64,000 nt of DNA from Chrysoperla carnea (lineage: Eukaryota; Arthropoda; Insecta; Neuroptera; Chrysopidae). Under the pieces are notes generated by a model. It worked only from the letters and a program-made list of their open reading frames with translations. It did not search any database and was not told the DNA's origin. Below are positions 1 through 11,600 of the stretch, piece by piece (the first letter of the stretch is position 1; the number at the start of each line of letters is the position of its first letter). The position numbers and the translations under genes are program-made. The stretch is taken from positions 43,683,935-43,747,934 of the forward strand of contig NC_058338.1 of assembly GCF_905475395.1 (NCBI RefSeq). The letters run 5' to 3'.

Positions 1-230
1 TGCACTTATTAAGTACTTAATTTTTATAGCGTGCTCAGGCCGTAAAAAAGTGAATTTGAGTTCGTAAATGAGCAACATAGGTCAATTTGATCTTGAGTCC
101 GCAGGACCCGTCTTGTAAGCCGTTAGAGATAGAATTTAATAAAAGATTAAAATTAAAAAATGTTCCTTATAAAAAAATTAACAACTTTCGCTTGAAACAT
201 TTGTCCGTACTGGAAGCTGGCAGTGAAATC
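1..230 (-). repeat. Dispersed repeat family, partial copy A
   Basis: This stretch matches, on the opposite strand, the repeat at 40380-40985. Shared blocks include AACGGCTTACAAGACGGG-like sequence, the block reading 'gttcgtaaatgagcaacatag', and a run around TTCCTTATAAAAAAATTAAC. It looks like a non-autonomous dispersed repeat cut by the window edge. No coding potential is seen. The class of the repeat is not recognised. Confidence 0.55.
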
Positions 231-862
231 TTTTGAAAAAATCTTACAGTTTTCCAGAAAATTGTACAAATTCCAATTTCACACAAGGGTATCTTAAAAA
301 AAATGGATAATGGGAGTTTATAAGGTTGCGAGTGGTATCAAAATTTCGAAATACATTACAGCTGTCTTTTGTCATATTTTTCATTTTCCAAAAATTAATC
401 GTTTCCCCAAAAATTCAAGAAAAGAACTTTCCGCAATTTTCAACAAAAAATTAAATATGTTAAGAGAATGGTAAAATTTCAAATTTTGAACCTGCCGTAG
501 TTTAGTTTTTACGTCAAGTTTAATCATTTTTCATTTCAAGTTTAAACTGAATACTGATACAAAATTACGTGCCCCAATCCCTTAAGGCGTAAATAAATAA
601 TGTCTCGAAGTTCCTTAAATACAATTGTCAAATTTGACAGAATGAATATTCATATTCAAATTTGGGCAAAACAAGAATCAATCACGATCAGTTTTTGGGT
701 TTTTGTTTTTCTGAATGATTATTGCTTTCTTATAAATTCTTGGTTATGAAAACAATAACTGTTTAGTTTGATTTTGTTTTCAACAATTTCATAATTCTAA
801 CCCCAAGGATACATTTTTTCGAATTTTTTTTGACTAATTTGATACTACTTTTTGTAATTAAA

Positions 863-3741
863 ATGGAAAAAGTTTATACTCGTCAACAGTTGAATTTCTC
901 ACATGAAGTTAATTTGAAAGAACATTTCGAATTATTTTCTAATAAAGTTAATTTTATAAATGATTTTTCTTTAGAAGAATCCGAGCAAGATGAAGAAATT
1001 TTTAATTTAATGGGAATTAAATTGAAACAAGATACTAAAGATTTATTGAAAGATACATGCAGGTATAATTTAATATTATTGATTATTATCAAAAATAGTT
1101 TTATGAGACTTTTCATGAATGTTTACAGTTTCGAACATTTAGCAGAATCAACGTTGAAAACTATACCAAACGACAAAAAGGGCATGAAAAAACTTCATGA
1201 TTCTTCTTTGAAACATATACCATTAGAAGCCAAGTCATTAGAAACTATAAAAAATTTGGAGGCTAATGTTATAACGAAAAACCGATCGGTTAAGGAATAC
1301 ACCGACTTTTATGTTAATGGTTTGAAATACCGATCGCAAGTGGAAATTGTATGATAAATTTATGTTTAAAATTGCATAGTGAAGGCTTATCATTAGGTGT
1401 TGAAAATTTATCTATTAGTCTTAGAGTCAACGATTAGTTTATTTCATACATTTAATTACATACCTAAGCATATTGAAGTCATATTTCCCCTTCATTAGAT
1501 ATTTTTTATTATACCATATACCATGTATATGAAATATATCAAGGTATACTAAGTTTAGTCCCTGTCTGACATTATCTTTATCTTTTTTTGTTAGCATCAT
1601 TGTTTACCCACGAGGCCGCAAATTAGATGCAAATTTTATAGTATGTATTATATGGGAATATCAGTTATGAATATGTGGCTATCTAAAAGTGGATATCTTT
1701 CTTTACTTACGTGTCGTCAAAAAACAAACGATTGCGTCATCAACAATGTCCATACATGGTATTTCAATAATTAACTCAGTCAATTGTTTGTTTTCATTTG
1801 TTGGAATGGAAATTTGTTCATGTTTTTGAACACATAATATTTAAGCTAAAAAATACAATGTACTTCACTTTATTATCTTTAACGAGATAGGGTTTACTTA
1901 ATAGGGTATTCCACTATTTTTGAAAAAGTACTTCAAAATGTTGATTTTGCTAATAAAAAGCCACCAAAAATTTATTTCGGAAAAATACACACGCTTTCTT
2001 ACCAAAAACTTAAATTAAATTTTAAACTGTCAAAAACACGGGCATCCAATTTGATGACGTAATATAGGTATCACTATACGAAATAACACAAATAAGTTTG
2101 ACAAATATATTCATAGACATCTGATTATAATAAATATAAATACTTATTATCTATGTATATATTATACCCAACTATCTACACTGAACTAACTGATGGTCTA
2201 TATCTCATACCGCTATGACATCACAGCAGGGCTTACCAGCGTTTTTGGTCACGTGATATACAGTTTAAAAATTACGATTTTTAATTTTAATATTTTAAAA
2301 GAAAAATGTGCTTTTATGACTCGAAATCAGAATATTTAAGAATATTATTACATAAATTTTAACTTTTTTCAAATTTCATGATTTATTTTTGACTAACGAT
2401 AATACCCTATTATTGTTTTTAATTTTGAAGAAGTTCTTGATTAATATTAGCTAAGTAAATTGAAACTTTTATAAAATGAAGAGTTGTAAAAAATAAAATG
2501 TAGTACAATTTATTATCTGACTACTAAAAATAAATCTTAGGGCTACAAAATTTGAAAGTAATCACCGCCCCGTAGGTTTTAGCTTTGATTTTCTTGAATA
2601 AACGTTTATCTCTTCAACACCTATTGATGGCACATGTTGTATGTACTTTACATTTTAGCGTGCTCTTTATAAATTTATATGAATTTTTATATATGCATAT
2701 TTTTTTAGGATGATACAAATTTTCGTCATTTAGAAAATTTAAAAGAAAATGATGAAATTCTTTTATTTATTCGTATTTATGCACCATTTCGCTATATTCC
2801 TGGTTTTAAGACATCGTGGATACCTAGATTCAGTCATGAAATAATCGTATCAGGTTCAAATACAGTACAAGATTTTTGTAAAAAAATACTTTGCCCATCT
2901 GATGAAAATGTTTCTTATGATATCAGTGAAAATCCTGACAATTTACAACCAACGAAGGTAATCCAAACATTTGTATTAAAAAAATCCTATGCAGTTTTTT
3001 AGTCGCAGACCTGTGTAATTATAAAGAATTTATTTATTTTTTTTAAATAATAGTCCTAATATTTTATAAAAATTAATTTTGTGTTTTGGTATCTAAATAT
3101 GATGATTAATCACTAGAAACATTTATCCAATCAATTTATTCTTAGTGGACAAAAGAGTCCATTTATAAAGTACACACATATTTGAAACAAATGTAAATTT
3201 GCTTTCATAATAAAAATATAATGTAAATTTTATTTTATAGGGCAAATATAAATCCTGTTTAATTTTCATCCATGATACGTTGTATCATAACGCCAAAGAT
3301 TCGAATTATGTAGATTATTCTGAAGTGGTGATGGAATTTAGTAAAAATTTGAATTACGGTGTTGGACCTTTCAAGAAAGAGTTAATGGATAATGTTTTAT
3401 TTAAAGATCTCAAACTCAAATTAGGATATCCATATATGTATCAACATCAAGGGGACTGTGAACATTTGTTTACAATTTCTGATATAAGATTGATACATTC
3501 AAGTGATTCACTTTGTTCAGAAGATTATCCACGCTTTGCTTGTGCTTCAAATAAAATTACTCGACGGTGCATGATGTGTGGAACCAAAGAGGCTTGTTAT
3601 ATCGTACGTAATTGTGATAGAATACCAAGTGATCCAGCTTATATGTGTGAAATTTGCTTCAAATCCTATTTATATATAGACGGTAAAAAAGTTGGAAATT
3701 TCAAAGCATATGTATATTTTGAAAGTTCTTATGTATGTTAG
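863..3741 (+). CDS. SNAPC3: snRNA-activating protein complex subunit 3 (SNAPC3/SNAP50)
   Basis: This nuclear subunit of the SNAPc complex binds the proximal sequence element of snRNA genes for RNA polymerase II and III. Four exons fit by phase and consensus sites: 863-1062, 1129-1348, 2709-2957 and 3241-3741, giving 389 aa (human SNAPC3 is about 411). The last exon is diagnostic: YPYMYQHQGDCEHLF followed by a Cys-rich zinc-binding stretch (CMMCGTKEACYIV, CDRIPSDPAYMCEICF) and a GNFKAYVYF end. The start is ATG at 863 (MEKVYTRQQL); upstream the frame stays open only from a TTG. Intron 1 is 66 bp, a multiple of three with no stop, so retention would add 22 residues. Intron 2 (1349-2708) carries a dispersed repeat and a TIR element. 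The family is assigned from the C-terminal motif; the N-terminal half is weakly conserved. Confidence 0.9.
1490..1810 (-). repeat. Dispersed repeat family, copy B, in SNAPC3 intron 2
   Basis: Reverse-complement match to 40380-40985 with an internal deletion. Shared blocks are CATGTATATGAAATATAT..., GTTTACCCACGAGG, GGGAATATCAGTTATG, GTGGATATCTTTCTTTA and the end TCAATTGTTTGTTTTCA. It is the same family as 1-230 and 53425-53605. Confidence 0.65.
1900..2411. mobile_element. Putative MITE with AATAGGGTAT ends, SNAPC3 intron 2
   Basis: A 512-bp AT-rich segment with no coding capacity, bounded by AATAGGGTAT (1900-1909) and its inverse ATACCCTATT (2402-2411). The perfect terminal match is only about 10 bp, so the element call is tentative. 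It may be a non-autonomous DNA transposon. It would need other genomic copies to confirm the ends. Confidence 0.4.
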
Positions 3742-5682
3742 AATTTAAGAACTATCATTTAAATATTTAAATAAGAATGTGATATATTGTTTTTAAAAAA
3801 TAATATATATTATTTATTATTATTATATATATATTTTTTAAGGCGATTGATTACTTTTGTAAGTTAGTTAAGGAAATATCTTAAATATCTCATGTTAAAA
3901 CTAAAAATCAATATTTTTTTTAATGAAAAAGTAAATACATATTTGTTGTTGATATTGTTTTTTAATATTCCTTAATTATTAGTAATATTTTTTCCAAAAA
4001 TATAGACTTATGTTCTGTATCGCTGGTCAACGGGATTTGTAATACTTAGATACTTATTCCGTAAAATGTTATTTTCTGTGGGATTATTAAAACAGGGTGT
4101 CCTTCACTTGAAAGTCGTTATAGATGTGTCTTAAGGATCATTATTCTGGGATAATAAGGAATCACTTAAGCTACTTTCACTTAAGAAAAAGAATTAGGGC
4201 TCTGTACAAAGTGAAGGCTATAATGCGGTAGTTTTTGTTTTTAAAGTTGAGATTGCTCATTGAAGCGGGTACATTTAAAATGTCAAAATGAGTTTGAATT
4301 CATGCAGATTCTAAAAATGTACGATTCTTTACATTTCTTTTGCAATTAAAAATTTTTCGATTTTCGAAATAGAAAAATTTGAAATTTTTAGGCGGAAATA
4401 AAATTTGTTTCTGACTTAATGACAATAGCTTCTATTCTATCTTTTTTTTTGCAAAATTGGGAATAAAAACTGAAATGATTTTTCTTTATTTGTAACAAAT
4501 TATATGTCGGAAGAAAAAAAACTTTTTTTGTTTTCAGTTTAAATGACACTTCGTTAAAATCGATTTAATAAGCACAAATATAAATTATTCATTAATTTAA
4601 TTTATTCCGATACTTATTCTGATTTAATTTTGCGGTTTTACAACAATTATTTTTTATGTGGATATAATAAGGTCAATATCAATTATCTGTGATTATATTT
4701 CAATTACTTTTTTGCTATTATCCAACTAATCGTAAAGTTACCCAAGACAAGTTATAAGTAATTAGTTATCTTATATATTTAAACGAGCAATTCTTTTAAA
4801 AATATATATATTTATATATATCAACGTTCTTGGAAATGGCTTCCAACGATTTTCATGAAAATGTGTATGCAGGAATTTTTGGGGCGAAAAGTCGATCTAG
4901 CTAGGTTTTATTTTTAAAAAACGTCGTTTTATCCTTCTTTTCATGAAAAACTGAAACACACACTACAAAACATGACTCTTCCTGGCATCTATTGGTGGTA
5001 GTTAACGAAATAAAGTACATTACCGGGACATTTAACGGTTTGCAAGATGGGATATCTCTTCGTTTTTGAGTTATGATGAAAGTTTTCAGAAAAATTTTCT
5101 TTTTCCCAAAAATTAAAGGCTTAGGGTTTATCTTGAGCTTAGCCCCGTATTAAAAATTTTTCACACACTTTTGAGTTCAACTTATACCTACATTATATAC
5201 ACATATTTATTATGGAAAAAATATATATTAATATTTCTTCGATACTGCTATGCTATACTAACTTAATTAACTAATAAACTAAAATAATAAACCGACTAAA
5301 AATCCACCGACTATATTAGATTTAAGAAAATACTTAAATTATTTACTTATTTAATAAAATAATATTTCAGTTACTTAAATAGTTTCTATCTTGCTAGTCA
5401 CTACCCCGATCGTAATGAAAGCAGGGCATTTTGCATTACCATCAGAAATTTGAAACTTAAAGGCAAAATTGAGCTTATAATATAATAAGCTCAATTTTAT
5501 TAAGCTTAAGCTTAATAAGTTTTAATTTTATGTATGTAAAACTTCATGGATATTTGTACCTAACTGTTTTAAATTCTCTGTAAAAATTATTTCTGTATAA
5601 AAGCTCATAATACTATTTCTGAGAGATTAGTTTATTTCATTCTATTAAATCAGAAGTAACGTTTAAAGTATTAAACAGCAAA
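3742..5682. other. Intergenic, SNAPC3 to IR75
   Basis: No gene is seen. The stretch is AT-rich, with a partial match to the dispersed repeat family around 5030-5090 (AACGGTTTGCAAGATGGG and the 'cgtttttgagttatgatga' block). The promoter and 5' UTR of the downstream receptor must lie near the right end, but I cannot point to a core promoter. Confidence 0.5.
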
Positions 5683-8600
5683 ATGCTTAAATTTTTTCTT
5701 ATATTTGCTATTTTTATCAAAATTGCAAATGGTTTTTTCGATGTAAATTTTGTTGAAAATTATTTCCAAATGAAATCCATTAAGAGAATTACATTTTTTA
5801 CATGTTCAAATGGTAATTAAATTGTACATGGTACTTAAATTGTACACTTCTATCAATAATTCTCTCGTGAGCAATTACCTATTACCATCAATTTGTTGGG
5901 GTAGCTTTAGAAATCTGGATTAGCGCATTGAATTCAAAAGTCTCAAAAGGTAATTTTGCTCACAAGAAAATTATTGTTAAAATATATATATATTAAAATT
6001 ACTTTTTACACTTCTGTGCCTTTTTTGTAGTTTTTTAATAAATTTTTTTGCAAGCAAAAAAAAGTTGTACTACCTGCGTAATAGGTGAAAAACTACAAAT
6101 TTTGACTTATTTCAGTTTTTTACCTATATTACGCAGGTAGTACCACTTTTTTTTGGCTTGCAAAACGTAGTTTCACACTCCCCTAAGAGATCCAAATAAC
6201 ATATAAGGAACTTTATATGAACAATTTTAATATTTGTGATATTCAAAATCAGGAACAAGAACGGGAATCGAACCCACAACGTTTGGTTTACCGTATAGCA
6301 GTATAAAAGTTTGGAAAATCAATATTTGGAAGTAGATTAGTATACAGATTATGTAGGTACAACTTAATAGCTCAGAGTTCTGACCCGGTAAATTGGAAGT
6401 TGTAGGATCGATTCCCACTCGCGTGTACTTTTTTTCATATTGATGTGTATTTTTATAGTATTGATGTAAAAAATTGAACTATTCAGGTTTATTGCTTTGT
6501 AGTAGTTTGATCCTATATCTATTCATCTTAGCTCAACCTGTATGTTAATTATATAAACAATGATTAAAAATTAAATAGAAAATTGAGTTCGAAAATTTCG
6601 AAACTTAACAATAGGGTAAGGTCGGGACCCTTCGTACGGTTTTTACATTTTGTTTTTTTGCTTTGACTATTTTATTAGCAATTCAACTGATTACGCCTAG
6701 ACATAGTATATAGTATGTTGAATATATATTATGTATTTAATTTATTTTTAAATTATAAAATAAATTTTCCAAAATTTTAATGTTTGGTACTTTAAATTCA
6801 GATATTAAATATTATCGAACATTGTCTAAATATTTTATGGAACGTCAACTTCAAGTATCATTTCAAAATATGAACAAATTTAAACAATATGATTCATATT
6901 ATTTACCAAAAGTTTATAGTCTCGAAGGGATTGTAACTGACTCAACCTGCCAAGACATTAGAAATCTTATTAAACGGGTAAATACAAAATATATTCTAAA
7001 GAATGTTCAAATGAATAATAAATCATTTACATTTCGGTTAAATTTTTTCATGCTCAGGGAAAAATAATTTAGATAATCCTAGACGACCATCGTTGTAGGC
7101 ACCACACACCATTTTACTTTCAATAATTACGGGATTATTAATCACCTATTAACGAATATTGAGTCACCATGCTGTAACAAATAGAAATTTTGTGCCAGTG
7201 CCTTAAGTTCTAAATAGTTATTGTGAAAATTTAAAATTTATCCAAAAAACAATACCATTTGTTTATTTTACAAAATGACGTATTAAAATTTCCTCACTTT
7301 TCTCTAATAAATAGCAATACGTTGAAGACTTTCAATGCAAAAAGTGCTTGATTTAAAGTTTAAGTGCTTGTTGCCCAAAAATAACTACTTTTCTGTTATA
7401 TACATGCTAGAAAGATGAACAACGAAACCCCCCGGAAAATCGTAAAACACTTTTCCTGATTTTTCAGGGTTTGCGTTGTTCAAAATGAAATTTTTCGATT
7501 TTGTTAATTTGACTTTATTTCGAATCGATTGGTGAAAATCCCATATTTCTAGCATGTATAGACTAGAAAAACGATATTTTTGGGTGGTTTTTCCGCGCGC
7601 TACCTTAACAATTAAAAGTCAAACTTTAGGTTACAAAAAACTTTTCAAAGACTTTTTGAGGGACGAAAATCGTAAAAATCACGTTTTTCAAATTTTACTA
7701 ATTTTGTACTCGAAAATTGGAGGGTCCAAAGCGATTCGGTCAATATAATTTTTTGTTCAAATTAAGATGAGCATTTCTGTGGGCTGTATTATGCATTTTG
7801 TTAAAATATATCCCCTTAAGGACCCACAATAAAAATATTTAGCTAGATTATAAAATTATTAATTAGCTAGACCGGTTTCGATTGCTTTGGCAATCCTCTT
7901 CAGTAGCATTAAACCTCTTAAAATTAAAAAGTCTTAAAATTAAAAAATATTTACAAATCCGAAAAAAGAACCGCATCAATCTGAAACAAATAATAATAAA
8001 ATATTACCCTTAAAATTAAAATAAAATTATTTACCCGATTATAATAATAATAAATCTTTATGTTACACCCTCTGAAATAATGTAACTGCCTGCTTTCACC
8101 TAAAACACAATAAAATATTAAGTTTTAATCCTAAGATAGGATTATCGTTATGAAAATATCAGAAAACTAAGGGATTAAGCCTGAAAATAAAATGTAAGAT
8201 AAGAAACGTTGTAAATATAAAATAAAATAAAAAACACAGAAATAAAAATAAAAATAAAGAGAAAATTAGATTACCAACAAATTAAAAATTTTAATCCTCG
8301 GTATACCTAAAACAGAATAAATAATTAGAATTTAGAAAAACCTGCAACAAACCAAAATAAAATTTAACGAAAATAAGCAAATTACAAACAAAAATTAAAA
8401 AATAAAAATAGAATTAATTAAAGAACAATAGAATAAGTATTACCAAATGAAGTAAAATGGTGTACCTAAAACAGAAGAAATTATTAATTAGCGTACCTAA
8501 AACAGAAGAAATTATTAATTAGTGTACCTAAAACAGAAGAAATTATTAATTAGCGTACCTAAAACAGAAGAAATTATTAATTAGTGTACCTAAAACAGAA

Positions 8601-11600
8601 GAAATTATTAGTTAGTGTACCTAAAACAGAAGAAGTTATTAGTTAGTGTACCTAAAACAGAATAAAATATAAAATAAATAAAAAATGAAAGTGAGCAAAA
8701 TTATAAAAATACAAGAAAATACGTTGAAAAAATAAAAAATTTACCAAATGACAAACTGAAACAAACAAAAAATCAAATTAAGTAAAAATGATAAGCAAAA
8801 ATAAAAAATAAAAATTAAATCAAAAAATAATAATAGGAAAGATAAATAAAAAAGATGAAAAATAGCATAAAATATCGATTCTCGAGACAACACAAATGAA
8901 ACAGGTAACTAAACGAAACCCTGCCCAAATTGTGTTGTTTTTCGATCACCATTCAAATAAAACAGGTAAAAAGTGTACACCACAAGTATAATTAAGCAAT
9001 AAACTTAATCGTCACATGTACTCTAGTTAACTGTTAAAAATTTGGTGATTTTCGCTTGTCTTATATGCTTCGTTCGTTGAGGTACCTGCCCTTGATTGGT
9101 TCTTTTATTTGAATCCAATGGCTGGCCGACCTTTGTTGATTGGCTGGCATCTACACATAGGCTGTACAGGTCAGAGAATGGTACTGGACCTTTGTCGCTA
9201 TTCAAAGCGTTCTTTCCCATTCTGTTGATGTACAAACTTTCGTAGGCATCAAGTTTCGATGGAATGTTGACTAATTTTAACAACTTTATCTCACCGATCT
9301 GATGTCCCGTTTCCATGGCGTGTGATGCCACTGATGACTTTTCCTTCCTTTTATTGTTGAAATGCGCTATATGCTCTTTGTAGCGTACGCTAAGGGAACG
9401 GGCTGTTTGGCCAATATAACCTTTCGAGCAATCTGCGCAATCAACTTTATATATACCTGACTTTTTGTTGTTTGGAATACGATCCTTCGTATTACATAAC
9501 ATTGACCTCAATTTCCCTTTCGATGTATATGCCACTTGTAGGTTTGTGTTATATTTTTGCATGGCCTCCGATACTTGGCTGGTTTTTTTGCCATAAAAGG
9601 TCAATGATGTTCTTAGGACTGGTTCTTCCGTTGACAATGTTGTTGTTTCTTTAAGGGACTTCCGCCATTTCGCCTTTTTCAATAATTGGTCAATTACGTT
9701 GGTTGAATATCCGTTGAGTACCGCCACATTTTTTATGTAATCCAATTCCTTCTTATAGTTTGTTGTTGATAATGGGTATGTTGTTAACCTGTGAACAAGA
9801 AAATTAAAAGCGGCCATTTTGTGGCTCCAATGAGAAAAGGAGTCCTTTGGAATAAACCTATCTACATTTGTCGGTTTCCTGTAAATGTTGAACGCCAACT
9901 TATCGCTATCTCTGGATATTTCGAGATCCAGAAATGGTAATTTTTCATCCTGCTCCTCTTCAACGGTGAACTTGATGCTGGGTTCCGCTTTATTCAAAAA
10001 TTCCAAAAAATCGTGTACGCTCGTTTTCTTAGTATCTATAATTGTAAATATGTCATCTACATAACGATACCAATGTTGTGGGAAATACTCCGCTGCTTGT
10101 TTTAAATTCCTTTCCAATCTTGACATGAATATGTTTGCTAAAAAAGGGCTCAATGGGTTGCCCATACTGGTTCCATGTACCTGCTTATAAAATTTTTCAT
10201 TAAATTGGAAATAAGTTTGTTCCATGCATAATCTGGTTAATTGGAGATATTCTCCTCTTTCCAGTTCAGGCACATTGTTCTCCGTCAACCATTCCTCCAG
10301 GTGGTCCAACGCTTTATTAATTGGCACACTAGGAAAAAGGGCCGTTACGTCAAAAGATACAAACTTATCCCCATCTACTAAATTTACACCCTTAAGTTTT
10401 TCTATGAGTTCCATAGAATTCAAGACACTATCACCTGTCGGCTTGTTGAATTTATTAAATTCTGACACAAGCCATTTCGCGATCTTGTATGTTGGTGAGT
10501 TGATCCCGGATACAATGGGCCGCATACCATCTCCTTCCTTGTGAATTTTCGGCAATCCGTACAATCTAGAAGTTAGTGGGTTTGATGATTGTAACTTCAA
10601 ACGATCTCTGCTTCCAATCAGCACCTGACATTGTTTGATCACCTCTTTTACCTCTTTGATATTCTTTTGGAGTGGATCCTTCTCGACACGTTCATATGGT
10701 CCTTCCCGTAATAGTTTTTCCATCCGTCGAATGTAATCTTCTTTATCTAAAACAACAACAGCATTACCTTTATCTGCCTTGGTGATTGTGACTCCTTTTT
10801 CCGTAAGCGATTTTACAGCTTTGTGATGAGTTATATGATGGTTGATTTCTTTTTCCTCTGGTCGTAGGATGGGTAAAACGTTTCTCCTGATCTGGTGCTT
10901 TACACTTTCTGGAGCCCTTTTGATGGTTGTTTCTACGTCCGCGATGATGTCAATGATCGGTGTTTTTAGGGGTTTCAAAGAAAAATTGAGACCTTTATTT
11001 AATAATTGCAGTTCCTCCGTTGAAAGTTCCTTTGTTGATATGTTTTTAACTATATTCAGTTGATTATGAATGGCTGTTTGTCTTGGTTTATTATCATTCC
11101 TCCTGTCATTGCTGGTCATTTGTTTTGCCCTGGGTTGTTGAACTGAAATGAGCGATAACAATTTCTTGTTGTGTCGATCATATGTCTGCTCCATTTTGTG
11201 GTCAATGATTTCGTTGATTTTCCGGTACCATAATAGCCAATTCTGGAAATCCTTCTCGTTAAGATCTTTGGTCAGCATTAAGTGTAGTTTGTATTTTTCC
11301 GTTTCAATATTGCTGCGTGAACAGTAAAGTTGACTTTTTTCCAAGACTAACCATTTATATTTCGCGAACTCAACTGCTTTTCGAGCATTCGGACTGTTGG
11401 AGCTAGAATTAATACATAAAAATTTTGGAAATACCTTTGCTTTTAAACAATTGTTTAAAAACGATATATCCGCTGAAAGAGAACGAAATTTTAATGATAA
11501 TTTAAAAAACTTACATAACTGCTCCTTTGGTCTGGGCACCAAATTATTATTCAAATTAAGATGAGCATTTCTGTGGGCTGTATTATGCATTTTGTTAAAA

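Larger units (their letters stand above)
7758..9022 (-). repeat. PLE pseudo-LTR, left outer copy
   Basis: Non-coding AT-rich segment downstream (in element sense) of the ORF at 9023-11590. It contains a 31-bp minisatellite and, at its distal end, a hammerhead-like motif, and finishes with 40-odd bases of the ORF start region. It is nearly identical to 11591-12821 and, inverted, to 17635-18860 and 21429-22658. Confidence 0.85.

Noticed and set aside
6227-6418. 63-codon open frame on the minus strand
   Set aside because: It overlaps the two tRNA-like SINE modules and has no protein features.
8461-8662. CRISPR-like array
   Set aside because: The repeats are directly contiguous with a 31-bp period and no unique spacers, and lie within a eukaryotic retroelement. 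It is a minisatellite.
8461-8662. Telomere-type repeat, since each unit contains TTAGG in one orientation
   Set aside because: There is one TTAGG per 31 bp, not (TTAGG)n. It is probably chance, although some PLEs are linked to telomeres.
10224-11063. Open frames on the strand opposite the PLE ORFs (also at 9472, 14024, 14642, 15594, 16113, 17003, 19388, 19907, 20797)
   Set aside because: They recur at the same place in each copy only because the copies are identical. Their translations show no domain, and they overlap the RT or GIY-YIG frames.
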